Positions 23,654 to 36,764 of a DNA stretch of 64,000 bases are shown piece by piece. Position numbers and translations under genes: made by a program. How positions within the stretch are numbered: the stretch's first letter is position 1; every line of letters starts with the position of its first letter. This DNA comes from Pipra filicauda (taxonomy: Eukaryota > Chordata > Aves > Passeriformes > Pipridae). Under the pieces are notes generated by a model that did not search any database, was not told where the DNA came from, and was given only the letters and a program-made list of their open reading frames with translations. Where the stretch lies: assembly GCF_003945595.2 (NCBI RefSeq), contig NW_024104504.1, forward strand, positions 1 to 64,000. Reading direction: 5' to 3'.

Positions 23654-26600
23654 GCAGGCATATGTGTGTAGCTAACCACCAAAATGATCAAATGTAATTG
23701 CATTAAAAACAACCTTCTGTCATATAGAAAACTGATGCTGAATTTGTAGACTGAAATATAGATGCAGCCTGGGAATTAATTTCTTTCCACTTCTAGGACA
23801 TTATTTTTGTATCTTATTTTTGGAGGATGTGTGTTATTATGTGGCCTAAAAATACATATTTGTACAGCCCGCATAGATGTGAAAAGGCAAAAAAATCACA
23901 GTCTTTTTATGCTGTTCTGTGTTTCACATCTCTTTGAACTACTATTGAGACAATTTATTGATTTTTATAGACTTCTTAAATAAATTTTAATCTGTGTTAT
24001 TTAATCCAACAGTTCTTTGTCTCTCTCTGAACCTGAGAGTGAGATGTGGGTGCCTGAACACTGGTATCCAGAGACATTTTAGGCACCCATGAGTATCCTC
24101 GCTGCCCCCTAACTGCCATACTACATAGATATGAATTCCCTATTGTATCTGTAGAAGGTAAATGACTCAGACTCCTAAGACATAGTAAATTGAACTAGAC
24201 ATGTATGAGCAGGGAAATAAATTGCTCTCTGAAAATCAAAATACCTCCATCCACTTGAAGATACCAGCTTCATATATTAGTGAGGAAAACCATACCTCAA
24301 ACTGCAACTAATTCTGAGTTCTGAATGCACAGGCCAATATTGATTCTTTTTTTTAAGACAAGAAAGTAGATAGAAAAGATAATGATACAAAAATGTCGTT
24401 TATGGATGATGCTTTAATGCCTTCACATATCTGCATAGCTGGTTGATTACCCACACTTTTCTGTTAGCCTCATGTAAAACATGCAGTTTAATATCTAAAA
24501 GAATGGGACTGCATTTACAAATCCACAGAGGCTCCGGTGAAACATGTTTCTTTATCCAGTGTGGTTATCCTGCATTTAAACCTTTAAATATTTAAATACA
24601 TATTAATTTCAACCATACATCTTCTCTAGAGCATAAATGTTCATCAAAATGTTATCACAGTTCTTCTACTATGCCTGTTTTTTTTAGCCAATCACTTCTG
24701 AATTTAACATTTAAACCTCCACAACAGTGTTAGTAAGCATCAAAATCCAGAAACACTTTACAAGTCCCTCAATTAGGACCTTCCCTGGAAAAGTTTATGC
24801 ACATTATGACCCAAGCACTCATTATTCCCTACTGTCTTCCAAAAACTTCTTCTTTCCCCTCCCTCTTATACAGAAACTTATATGCATTATCAGAGAAGGG
24901 TTAGTACACTGGAGCAAATCCACCAGTCTGGACTTTCACAGGAGAAAGACTTCTGGAGGAACTGTGGCACATTTTTTCCCTCAGAGTATAGGGTACTGTT
25001 TTAATCTTTATTGATGATTAAGTGATTAATTCATTACTTTATGTTTCCCATCTTGGAGACAATTTCAAAATTGACCCAAGTGGTACCTCTAAAACCTGTT
25101 CCATGTACACTGTGACAATAGCAAAATGACATCAGCACCTCAACTTCTTTTTTATTTTACAGCTTCCTATAGCATATCCAGAATATCTAGAAGATACTGG
25201 ATAAATAGTTAATGGTATATATGATCTCCCTGGATAAAAAGTATAAAGATTACTCTGTATCATGAAACAGAAGAAGGCTGCCATCAAAATTATCTCAGGC
25301 CTGTTTCCTGGAGTATTTAGTGTTGCCATCCTCCACTCCCACACCAATATTGTAGGTTAAACTGTCTTTATTTGGAAATCTATTTAGCATGACAAAAAGA
25401 AAAACTGTTCTCTAGCCATATCTGAAAAAGAATGAAAGATACAAACCCTCTCTTAACCACTGCATTTTTATTACCTATATAAATATAAAATGTATATAAA
25501 TATATTATATTAGCTATAAGGAATGATATTTTGTATTAGATGAAAATTCATGGTGGCAAAAGTCTACCATATAAACATTATTCATGGCATTTTGTGGAAT
25601 ATCAGTATTTACTTTCTTCTTCTTGTAATTTTCAGACTTGAGCCAACTCAGGGACCGTGACTGGTTAAAAACCAGAGAGTTTATATTTTACAATAAAAAA
25701 ACCTGGATCCAGAATTAAGCCCCATCCTCAAATCAGTTACATTTGAATCTCTATACCTGAGTGGGAGTTTTTCATATATACTGACTCTTCAGCTATTCAT
25801 TTTCTTTGGAATTTTCAAGGTCAGAGGGCAAAAGTAAAAGCACAGTTATGTATGCAGTTCTGAGAACTGAACACCACATACTGCTTTTGAATAACAGCTG
25901 ATTTGTTGCAGGACATAACTGCAAACTGCTAAACCCTTCCCCTCCTCCCTGGCCCTCTGGCATTCCAGCTAAAACAATCAGTAGAAAGGGACTTGGCACC
26001 AAATGTAAATGTGAAACAGGATGGTGTGAAGCTGCTTACCAAGCTGTTATAAGCAGTGAAAAAACAAAGATAGACAAAAAAAAAAAATCCTATCTACAAT
26101 GATATAAAAGAAGCAGAAGGCAGACATTAAGATGATAATTTCAGTGATCTGGAAATCTGGCAGTGAGTTCAGAAATAGTAAATTAAATTAAGTAGAGGAG
26201 AATATATCTTTCAAAACAGAGCAGAACAGAAACTCCAATAGAGAAAGCATCATTAGAATTTGGATACATTCACTCTGCAGGTAACTTTTCCTTTCTGCTG
26301 AGTTCTGTCTTGCTTTAAATTATCCATTGTATCTATTCCTCACTTCTGTTAAAAGTCATCTGCAGTTCTGTAGAATTTGCAGTCTTGTGGAGATAATAGC
26401 AAGGGAAACAATGAGCTGTTTGGAAATGATGAAGAAAAAGAGAATAAGGTCCCCAAGTATAGGAGAGAATTGTTCAGTTATACAATATATTAGTTAAAAA
26501 TGAGTTCAGGAGAGAAATGCAGATGGTGGCCTACTGCTTCAGCACAGCAGAGTTTTGTCAGTGGAATGTTTTTTGAGTTGTTCTGCTTTGGACTTACAAC

Positions 26601-27387
26601 AATAACTACCAGTGATGCACAGCTTGTGTTCAGAAGGCAGAAGTGAAGTAGTCCACTTATGTGAAAGAACTGATTGTATAGGCATGATTCTAAAAAAGAT
26701 GCATCAATTAAAAATATCTAAAAGCCATCAGTTGAGGGGAAAAAGAGTAGTTGCAAACATATCTTTTATCCTAGATCATAGTAAGGTACTTATGTGGAAT
26801 ACAAAATACAGAAAGAAAATAGGCCATTATGTCAAGCAAGATTTAAATTACTTCATGATAAAATTTTTCAGAATTAGAATTTCAGTTTTAGTTTTGTTTT
26901 TATGAAGAAATAGATCATCAATACTGAGATAGAATGGTGAAAATTACTTTGATGTATATCCTAACTTAACTAGTTTTGAATGCACTAGCTCTCACAGTTA
27001 TTATATTTTTTAAAATCCAAAATTTGATGTTACTTTTTGTTCCTTTTAAAAAATAAAATGATTATATTTACATCTGGTTTACATAGACAAAAGAACTATC
27101 TCTGAATACTACTTCAAATTTTGATGACTTCTTTTTGATTGCAGAATGTATTTTGGGATTTTGTAAGACTTTTCATACATATTTTGAATTCTTTCATGAA
27201 GCACTGTTTACGTATGTAGAATTTACTGTATTGCCAAGTGTTAATTTTCAGAAGTTAAAGGAAAAACTCGCAGGGTCGGTTACAACGGTGGAAATTTAAA
27301 TTCTAAATACATATATATATGTATACATGTATATATATCTGTGTGTTTGTTTCTTTTGTTGGTCAGAGACAATTTTATTGCTTTTAT
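23654..27387. other. AT-rich non-coding stretch
   Basis: No gene or transposon recognised. A TATATATG/TGTATA microsatellite lies at about 27306-27342, just in front of the CR1 3' end. The 97-codon frame at 26612-26905 has no recognisable motif. Confidence 0.6.
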
Positions 27388-28439
27388 ACAGAATCACAGA
27401 ATCACACAGAATCAGAGAATATGCTGAATTGAAAGGGACTCATAAGGGCCATCGAACCCAAACCTTAGCCCCTCACAGGACCATCCTCGAGAGTCACACC
27501 ATGTGCCTGAAAGTATCATCCAAATGCTTCTTGAACTGTCATTCTTGGTGCTGTGACCACTTCCCTGGGGAGTCTGTTCCAGTGCCCAACCATCCTCTGG
27601 ATGAAGAATCTTTTTCTAATATCCAACCTAAACCTCTCCTGACACAACTTCAGGCCATTCTCTTGGGTCCTGTCATTGCTCACCACAGGGATCACTGCCT
27701 GCTTCTCCTCTTCCCCTCACAAGGAAGTTGTAACTGCAATGTCACCTCAGTTTCCTCTTCTCCAGGTTGAACAGACCAAGTGACCTCAGCTGCTCCTCAT
27801 ATGGCTTCCCCTAAAGGCCCTTCACCATCTTCGTTGCCCTCCTTTGGTCACTCACTAATAAATGAGTTATATTGTGGTAACCAAAACTGCACACAATATT
27901 CCAGGGGAGGCCACACCAGTGCAGAACAGAGCGGGACAATCCCCTCCCTCGACTGGCTGGTGATGCTTTACCTGATGCCCCCCAGGACACAGTTGGCCCT
28001 CCTGGCTGCCAGGGCACTGCTGACTTATATTCAACTTCCCATTGACCAAGATCCCCAGGTCCCTTTCCACAGCACTGCTTTCCAGCATCTCATTCCCCAG
28101 TCTGTACATACATCAAGGGTTGCCCCATGCCAGGCGCACAATCTGGCACTTTCCCTTGTTGAACTTCATATGGCTGGTGATTGTCCAGCCCTCTAATTTG
28201 TCCAGATCTCTCTGCAGGGCCTCTCTGCCTTCTCTCCCAGTTTCGTGTTGTCTCCAAACTTGCATAATGTCCCTTCCAGTTCTGTGTCCAAGTCATTTAT
28301 GAAGATGGGGAAAAGCACAGGGTTTAAGATGGAGCCTTCTGGAACCCCACTAGTGACAGGTCATCAGTCTGATGTTACCCAATTCACTATTACCCTCCAT
28401 GCTTTACCTGTGAGCCAATTGCTCACCCACTGCATGATG
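27388..28439 (-). mobile_element. Old CR1 LINE, 3' half (interrupted copy, part 1)
   Basis: Plus-strand ACAGAATCACAGAATCACAC is the reverse complement of the CR1 terminus, and the sequence then runs antisense through the 3' region and the C-terminal part of ORF2. At 28439 it breaks off within the reverse-transcriptase coding region and resumes at 29531. The split codon and reading frame match up across the gap without loss or duplication of bases. Multiple frame breaks show it is dead. Together with part 2 about 2.9 kb of the element survives, out of roughly 4.5 kb for a full CR1. Confidence 0.93.
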
Positions 28440-29530
28440 ATTTCTCCTGAAAAAGCTGGCAGCCCACGGCTTGGACAGGGGCACTCTGTGCTGGGTTAAG
28501 AACTGGATGGATGGCTGGGCCCAGAGAGTGGTGGGGAACAGTGCTGCATCCAGCTGGTGACCAGTCACTAGTGGTGTCCCCCAGGGATCAGTGTTGGGCC
28601 CAGTCCTATTTAATATCTTTATCGATGATTTAGATGAGGGGATTGAGTGTACCATTAGCAAATTTGCAGATGACACTAAGCTGGGGGGGAGTGTCAAACA
28701 GCTGGAAGGCAGGAGGGCTTTGCAGAGGGACCTGGATAGGTTGGAGAGTTGGGCTGACTTTAGCGAGATGAGGTTCAACAAGGCCAAGTGCCAGATCCTG
28801 TACTTTGGTCACAACAACCCCCTGCAGCGCTACAGGCTGGGCACAGAGTGGCTGGAGAGCAGCCAGGCAGAAAGGGACCTGGGAGTTTGGATTGACAGGA
28901 AGCTGAACAGGAGCCAGCAGTGTGCCCAGGTGGTCAAGAAAGCCAGTGGCATCCTGGCCTGTATTAGGAACAGTGGGGCCAGCAGGTCCAAGGAAGTGAT
29001 TCTTCCCCTGTACTCAGCGTTGGTGAGGTCACACCTGGAGTGCTGTGTCCAGTTCTGGGCCCCTCAGTTCAGGAAGGATATTGAGATCCTGGAGCAGGTC
29101 CAGAGAAGAGCAACAAGGCTGATGAAGGGACTGGAGCACAAGTCCTGTGAGGAGAGGCTGAGGGAGCTGGGATTGTTCAGCCTGGAAAAGAGGAGGCTCA
29201 GGGGAGACTTCATCACTCTCTACAACTACCTGAAAGGAGGTTGTAGCCAGGTGGGGGTTGGTCTCTTTTCCCAGGCAGCTATCAGTAAGACAAGAGGGTA
29301 TGGTCTTAAGCTGTGCCAGGGGAGGTTTAGGTTAGATATTAGGAAGAAATTCTTTCCAGAGAGGGTAATCAGGCATTGGAATGGGCTGCCCAGGGAAGTG
29401 GTGGATTCTCTGTCCCTGGAGGTTTTTAAGATGAGACTGGATGTGGCACTCAGTGCCGTGGTCTAGTAACCACAGTGGTAGTGGATCAAGGGTTGGACTT
29501 GATGATCTCAGCTGATTCTATGATTCTATG
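28440..29530 (+). mobile_element. Younger CR1 LINE inserted into the older one
   Basis: A 5'-truncated CR1 in opposite orientation to its host element. It starts inside the reverse-transcriptase domain and ends with the standard terminus (GGTTGGACTTGATGATCTCA, then GATTCTATGATTCTATG at 29514-29530). It lacks target-site duplications, as is usual for CR1. Its ORF2 frame is nearly intact (see separate entry), so it inserted long after the surrounding copy. The 3' untranslated region is only about 64 bases, which is normal for the family. Confidence 0.95.
28441..29466 (+). pseudogene. CR1 ORF2 fragment: reverse-transcriptase C-terminal part, one nonsense codon
   Basis: The frame is open from 28441 to 28557, interrupted by one TGA at 28558-28560, and open again to the TAG at 29464-29466, about 341 codons in all. 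It contains the GVPQGS motif just after the stop, then FADD at 28663-28674, the metal-binding active-site motif of the reverse-transcriptase palm. Next come a connection or thumb region and the conserved CR1 C-terminal tail. In other CR1 copies the codon at the stop is usually arginine, so a CGA-to-TGA transition is likely. The endonuclease domain and the first part of the reverse transcriptase are missing through 5' truncation, so it cannot act alone. In life the protein nicks DNA and reverse-transcribes its own RNA at the nick. Confidence 0.92.
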
Positions 29531-31335
29531 TGTTTATCCAGCTGTGTGCTGGACATTTTGTCCAGAAGGATGCTGTGAGAGACAGTATCGAAAGCTTTAC
29601 CAAAATCCAGAAAAATTACATCAACTGGCTTCCCTTGATCAACTAGGTAGGTTACCTTGTCATAAAAGGAAATCAAGTTTGATAAGCAGGACTTTCTTCT
29701 CATGAAGCCATGCTGGCTTCAGCAATGACAGTATTGTCTTTCAGGTGTTTTTCAATACTTTCCAGAATAATCTTCTCCATAACTTTACCAGGCACTGAAA
29801 TTAGATTGTCAGGTCTGTAGTTTCCAGGGTTCTGCTTCTTGCCCTTCTTGAAAACTGGGACAACACTCATCAGCTTCCAGTGAACTGGGACCTCTTCAGA
29901 CTCCCAAGACTACTGAAAGATCAGCAAGAGAGATTTTTTGATTACATCAGCTGACTCCTTAAGGCTTCTTGGATGGATCCCATCAGTCCCCATGGATTTG
30001 TAGGGATCCAACTGGAGCAACAGATCCTGCACCATTTCAAGTTTGACTGGGAGTTGATCATTCTCACAGTCATGGTCCTTCAGCTCAGGGCACTGAAACC
30101 CCATTGGTCCGTCATCCATGTTGAAGACAGAGGCAAAGAAACATTAAACACCTCTGCCTTGTTTCTGTCCCTGTTTGTGAGGTGACCATCCTCATCCTGT
30201 TACAGGCCAGTGATACTTCTATACTGCCTATTGCCATCAACGTATTTGAAAAAACTCTTTATTGTCCTCCATATTTCTGGCCAGCTTCAACTCCAGCTGA
30301 CCTTTGGCCACACGAATTTTTTCCTTACAGTGGCAAGCAGCATCTCTGAATTCTTCCCATGTCACTTGACCTTGCTTTCACTGGGAATACACCTTCCTTT
30401 TTTGCCTTATTTCCAAGAGAAGATCCCTGCTCAGCCAAACTGGCCTTCTGCCTCTCCTACTTGACTTCTGACATTTGGGAATTGCCTGCTCCTGTGCACT
30501 TAGGAAGTAATGTTTGAAAAGTGACCAGCACTGATGGACCTCAGCACCTGCAAAAACATTTTCTCGGGGGACCTTACTAATTCCCTGAGCAGCCTGAATT
30601 CTTCTCTCTTCATGTCCAGAGTTGAGGATTTGGTGGCACTTTTCCTCCTGTCAATAGAGATTTTAAACTTGATCTCCTCGTGGTCACTGTGGCCAAGTTG
30701 GCCACCAATCTCCACTTTGCTCATGAGATCCACTCTGTTGACAAGCAGGAGATAAGGAGAGCGTCTTTCTAATTTGGCTCCCTTAGGAACTGTTACTTAA
30801 AGTTGTCATCCAGGTTTTTTAGGAATCTTCTGGCCTGGGTTTTACCAACTGCGTGATGCTCCCAGTTAATTTCTGGTAAATTGAAGTCTCCCATGAGGAT
30901 GAGGGTAGTTGATTTGGAAGTGGCCCTTAGTTCCTCAAAGAATAATTTGTCGGCATCATTGTCCTGGCTGGGAGGTCTATATCAGACTCCCACGATGACA
31001 TCCACATTGTTTGCCCTTTGATTCTTAGTCAGAGGCTCTCATCTGTGCCAGTCCCAGATGTGATCTCCATACATTCTAACCATTCTATTACACACAGTGC
31101 CACCCCTCCACCTCTTCAGTCCTGCATATCCCTCCTGAAGAGCCTGTAACTGTCCAACAGGGCACTGCAGTCACAGGACTTACCCCACCAGGTTGCACTT
31201 ATGCCAGTGATGTCAAGTCTCTTGGACTGGACCAAACCTTTGAGCTCCTCCTGTTTGTTCTTTATTCTGCTGGCATGAGAAACATTTCAGGTGTAGTACA
31301 GGCTGGATTGCTGGGGACAGTGAGGAGTATAACAG
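29531..31335 (-). mobile_element. Old CR1 LINE, 5' half (interrupted copy, part 2)
   Basis: Antisense ORF2 sequence continuing from part 1. Read on the minus strand it covers the end of the AP-endonuclease domain (GDFNLPEINW at about 30870-30900; a GHSDHE motif near 30680) and then the start of the reverse transcriptase (LDPYKSMGTDGIHP at about 29990-30035; LDFGKAFDTVSH at about 29580-29615). Stops and frameshifts are scattered through it. The 5' edge fades out around 31300-31335 inside the endonuclease region, so the element was 5'-truncated on arrival. An intervening CR1 splits it at 28440-29530. Confidence 0.92.
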
Positions 31336-34300
31336 ATCTTAATCATGTGATCTCAATTATATTGCGTCCTTACCCTTTTTGGCCATTTAGGGTGCCATAA
31401 TATTTTTCCTTTAAAAAGTATGTATTCTTGATAACTATTAGAATACTCCTATATGACTAGACCCATTGAAATCAATTGTACTGATTATAGAAGTGAAGAT
31501 AAAGACTTTTGTCCTTGAGTTTATAAAATGCACAAAAGAGTGAAAAAACTTTCAGTTATTCATATCTCAGTTTCAGCACAATAGCTCTAAAGTCTTTGTG
31601 TCACTATCCGAATGCTTTTAAGAAATGTAAAATAAAATCATCAGATAAGAAATAATAGCAAAATAAGATGCAAAAGCATCTACATTTTGCATTTCTGTCT
31701 GCTACTGGTAAGTATGCTGGTAAGTATGGTACTGTCTGCTACTGCTAACCCAAAGTATGACGGGACCAAAAAAAAGTTGGACCTTCCTTCTCAAGTTTCA
31801 TTGTGACCCCAAGATTTACTTCTGAAACTGCTCTATGATCAGTTTAGACAAAACAATTCCTATCCTGTTTGCAAAAAAGAACTTTTGTCTGATGTGAGTT
31901 ATCCCGAAAGTAAAGCTAGATGGAGCTAGAGCATATTAATATATTGCTGTAAATTTACTGATGATTGACTACTTAGTCTTTATCCTCTTGGTCAGGCCAG
32001 TAAGTGGAGGTGCTAAAGTGGAGCTTGAGTTTGATTACTGACCATGTAAAAAGAACTAGTGCTCTTTCAATAAATATGCTTGGAACATTTTCCTATTAGC
32101 AGTAGGACTACTCTATAATGAAAAATATTTCATAGAAACATAATTTCATTTTTTTAAATTAAAAACAAAATCCATTTACTTTTGCTATTGTGATTTCAAT
32201 ATCATAATTTAGTTTTTACTGGAATAAAATCTTCAATTTGAATTAAGTTCATTAAACTATTTACACAATGAAAAATACAATTTTAAATATATATGTACAT
32301 GTATCTAAGAAAATATCTAAAGACAACAGCTAGTCTTTTTAGTTAATTGTTAGAATAAATTCACATCCCATTATAGAACAAAGAAATTCACAAAATATTG
32401 AAATATTTAGTGTAACAAATGATCTGGTTTATAACTTACTGAATATTGAAGATTTTTATTTAAAGATTCTTCACTACAGGGTTTTTTTTGGGTGCAGTAT
32501 TGATTAGGAAGGAGGTGTGAACACTGTGAAGAAGTATAGTAGGTTAGCTGTCATATGACACGCAACAGCATGTTAATGTTAATATTTCTTTTAACTTTCA
32601 CTGGTGGCCCTTTCCCCTCTCCTGTCAGGAATTACGTCTCTCATTCATGATATACATGTATAATTGAAACATCTTTCTTTAGAAATTTAAAACTGATTAA
32701 CTTCCTTTTAAGCAAAGAGCAAATCTGTCTGTGAGATCTGTAGTACTGTGTTTGTATATGCACCAGTATCCAAAGCATATTGAAGCACACAATGTTAGAG
32801 GAGCTTTCAATTCATAGCATACAGTGAGAGGTTTCTCACTAGCACTTCTGTGACTCACACCATTGCAACATTGTATATCATCATATTTTTACTATATATC
32901 ATTGTATATTTCTCTCCTACATCCTAATTATTTAAACTTATGCAAACCAACTTAAAAAAAAAACAAAAAAAAATCCCCATCAAGTCTCATCAGTATCACC
33001 AAGGACATGGAAAACATGTATCTCTTATGTATCTCTTTGCAAGACGATAACAAGTAACTGCAGAGAAAAAACAACATTTTTTACTTTAGAATGTGGAGTT
33101 CTGGTCTTCAAGAGCAGAACAGAATGACACAGACAGCAACTTACAGCAGATTCTCGTTACAATGTAACAACTTAATAAAAATAATTTAATTATTCAATAC
33201 AAGCTGTTCTCGCCTTACTGAAATGTGAATGCTCAATGTCATTAATCGACAGACCTTAAGAATGAAAATGATTTTTTCTAATAGTTCTAAATACCTTATC
33301 ATGTTCTCTGACTAGGGTATCTAGTGTAAGCAAAGCAACGAATGTAATTTAATCCATGCAATTCAGTAAAAGAGAAGAATGGGAATAGTCTACAAGTAGT
33401 ATTGTTGAGAAATTATCATGAGAACAGTCATATCAGAGGTCTACTTCATTCGCTATTCTCCATTATGCAGCAGTCAGATGTTGCCTGTGCAAAAAGTGCA
33501 AGAAACTAGTTATAAATGCCCTTGGTTTTCCTCTTAGTGATCAGCAGCTCAAAGACATCCCAAGACAAAGGTGATTCATTTGGTTTTAATGGTGCTTAAT
33601 TTTTTACCTCCAACACCATGTGCTTTGTACTTGCATTTTAATCCGTACAAGCTTTTGTTTTACAAAACATTTTTATCAATGATTTCCATAGCCTAGCTGT
33701 TCTTTATATATATGCTGTTTTAGCTAAAATACTATTCCATGTTCTTTGAACTTAAAATATTCTGTTTGTGTCTTATTTTTTTTTCTTTATGAGAAACTAT
33801 GAATATTCATTCTCCATTCTTTTTCTTTTTTTCATGTCATGTCATAATTTCACAGGCTTTAAAGTAAATATCTTTTTTCTGGTTGAAAAGTCATCCTCTT
33901 AGTTCTTCCTACAGTGGAATCTTCTTTATATCTTTCAACAGCAACTTTGTCAGTCATTCCTTTGACTCTTTTGGTTCTGTGTTTCTAAAAGCAACACCCC
34001 AAAGCTAGTTGTAGTTTCTTCTGTGTGGGTGCATCACACGTTTACATTGATTCATTAGTGGTTTTTTTCCATTATTTCTTTGCTGATTCAATTGCACTGT
34101 ATAATGAGGTCCTTCTGCAAATCATTATAGATGCAACCATCCTTGACTCTGTGAATGATTTTATAAGTGAAGTTTGTCACCAGCTTTTCTAAGTCATTCG
34201 TGTTCCTTCTATATTCAAAACCAAAACTTACCATCAGTTCCTATATTTTCCTATTGTTTATTTATTAGGTAGTTATGAGAAAACTTACCTCACTTAATTC

Positions 34301-34857
34301 AGTGTGTTAGTCTGCAAAGGCAATAAATAAGATAAAAGATCTGAAAAAATCAATTAATACAAAGATGGTCACTAAAAACTTGTAACAAGCTGGTACCTCA
34401 GCTGTCAGTGTGGGAAGTGTAGAAGTGAATGTGCATGTGCACAGCATTTTGGCAAAGTCAATTTGCCATAAATATAATCATTTTGGCAGCAAATGCAAAT
34501 AAATGTAAAATATGAAAGTACTCAAAATAGCTGCATTGCTGAACCCTGTTTTCTTAATAACAATGAATTAAGGATAATGAATCAACAAGAAAGAGAGATA
34601 ACCAAATTCTGATCCATTTGGGAATTGTTTTATCTTCTTTTAACCCAAAGAAATATTCGGAAACATTATCACATTTGTCAGAATTGATCTTATACAAAAT
34701 GTATTGTTTAATTTCAGTGTCTACTATCTGAACCTTGCTACCTCTATGATCTTTTCACAGGTTGTGAAAAGAGACAACAACAAAAGTTATTCAGATATTT
34801 GATAAAACAATGGTTAATTGTTTTTAGCGTACTTAGAGGCCATTTTTAAGCAAAGTT
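31336..34857. other. AT-rich non-coding stretch
   Basis: No gene or transposon recognised. A small jumbled duplication at 31698-31745 repeats GGTAAGTATG and TCTGCTACTG words. A-rich simple sequence lies at 32950-32975. Confidence 0.6.
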
Positions 34858-35120
34858 TCTGAAGGGTCAATCTTGGGTCCCATCCTGTTTAATACGTTTT
34901 CCAATGACCTCGAGAAGGAAGAGACAAACTACACCTAACGAAGTTTGTGGGCAACTCTAAATTTTATGTTCATGTGTGCGCATATATGTGTGTGCATCAG
35001 TATGTGTGAGGGCACAGCTGCCACCAGAGGGGCCTGAAGAGGTCAGTGGAAAGAGACAACAGGAAATTCATAATAAGCAAATGCAAAGTCCTGCATCTGC
35101 ATGTGCCAGGTCTGTGCTGG
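34858..35120 (+). mobile_element. Decayed CR1 LINE internal fragment
   Basis: Blocks such as GGTCCCATCCTGTTTAATAC (34876-34895) and GACAACAGGAAATTCATAAT (35053-35072) correspond to the reverse-transcriptase part of CR1 ORF2. A GT-rich stretch (34965-35010) interrupts the homology. The 3' end of CR1 is absent, so this is an internal relic; edges are approximate. Confidence 0.7.
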
Positions 35121-35290
35121 TACAGATTGCGGATTGCCTCATACCATAGTAGCTCTACTGGGAAAGCTGGGGTTCCTCATGTACTGTCAGTAATGAATCC
35201 TAGCAATTTACTGTGCTGCATTGACATGCATTTTATCAGTAGATAGAGAATAGTGAACATTCTCCTTTACTCAGCATGACATTATCCTGA

Positions 35291-35672
35291 ATCATAGATT
35301 CATAGAGTGGCTTGGGTTGGAAGGGACCTTAAAAATCATCTAGTTTCAATCCCCTCTCCCAGTCCTGGGGTCTGAGGACACCAGAGCTGGACATGGTAGC
35401 CCAAGTTGTGTCTCACAAGGGTAGAGTAGTTAGGGAGAATGACATTCCTGGCCTGCTGGTCACTCTTTTTTTGATGAAGCCAAGGATGCGGTTGGCCTGT
35501 GAGTGCAAAATGCTGGCTTATGTCCAGTTTTTAATCCACCAGAACCCCCAAATCCTTCTCCTCAGGGCTGCTCTCAGTGAGAATTTCTCCCAGTTTGTAC
35601 CCCTGGCTGTGATTGCCCTGACCCAGGTGCAGCACCTCACACTTGGACTTGCTGAACCCCATTAGGGTCTTG
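35291..35672 (-). mobile_element. CR1 LINE 3' fragment, internally deleted
   Basis: Plus-strand ATCATAGATTCATAGAGTGG at 35291 is the antisense CR1 terminus, followed by GGTTGGAAGGGACCTTAAAA. From about 35355 the sequence jumps to an upstream part of ORF2 (antisense of the AAGTGTGAGGTGCTGCACCT region near 35625-35645), so a few hundred bases of the normal 3' region are missing. Converges with the relic at 34858-35120. Confidence 0.88.
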
Positions 35673-36764
35673 TGGGAATCAGGAATACTTCAGTTTAGTC
35701 ACACATTAAAAAAAGACATAGAAAACTTGAGCAAGTCTAGCAGAGAGTGATAAATACTAATAGAATTTATGGTGTTTAGTAGCTGAATCTGGTTATGATA
35801 TTGAATCCACCAAGAAGAAAAAAAATACCAGTTAGAAATTATCAAATCTGCTGACATGATAACAGAACATGATCCATGTCTCACTACTGTACAGGAATGC
35901 TGTGAGTACAACTGCTCAATAGACCTAAAACTTCGTATTGCCATGCAGCATCATTCCAAATTCACAGCTAGCCTTGGCTACATAGTCTCTTTCAAAGTAC
36001 AACAGCCTTAGCACCATGGTATGCTTTAATGTGTGACTGTGGTGTAATGCTGAGTGATAATGAAAATACTTGGACCAAGTCTGATAATCTCTGTTCTAGA
36101 ATTTCATCTGAGTATTAAACATTGGTGTTTGCCTTCTCAGTGATTAAAATGACTCACTTGAGGTGTTTGGAAAATGTGGGATATTTTGACTTTTGCCCAT
36201 TAGTGAATGAAAGACAGTTCTTATTTGTCACTCTTAAATTAAGGTTGTATGTTAAATTTGCAGATCTGTGCACCTCAATGAAATGCTACATTTAGATTGA
36301 TCAACCAGGTATTTCGTTTTCAGAAATGCAGCTTACTTCAGCTTCCCATACACTTCTTTCAGCACTTCTCTCAGCTTTGTAACTGAACTTATAAACAGAC
36401 TGACAACACTTCTGTTTGTGTTGAAGAAGGTAACTAAAATTTTCTTTCTTTTTTTTCTTTACACACGCAGCAATTGGAAAGGCATTTTTAAATGCTTAAA
36501 ATTCAAAATGGATGAATCAGGATGAATTTATATAGTCCTTCTATCAACTCAGAGTCTGTCCTATTATGTTTTTATCCATAGCAGTTTCATATCATGCAGA
36601 AGTCGCTGTGATTTAATCAGGTTCTCAGATTAAGGTGCAGAAAATTGTATATGTTTAAAAGAAATTATAAACGTTCTAGCCATCAAATAAAAATAATAAA
36701 AAAGTAGATTTTGTTTGATAATTTGCTATATGTAGGATCTCAAAATCAAATATCTGCAGAAAGG
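35673..36764. other. Non-coding stretch
   Basis: Nothing recognised; short AT-rich frames only. Confidence 0.6.

Noticed and set aside
27327..28196. Frames of 147 and 138 codons on the plus strand
   Set aside because: They are antisense to the old CR1 copy and carry no motif of their own.
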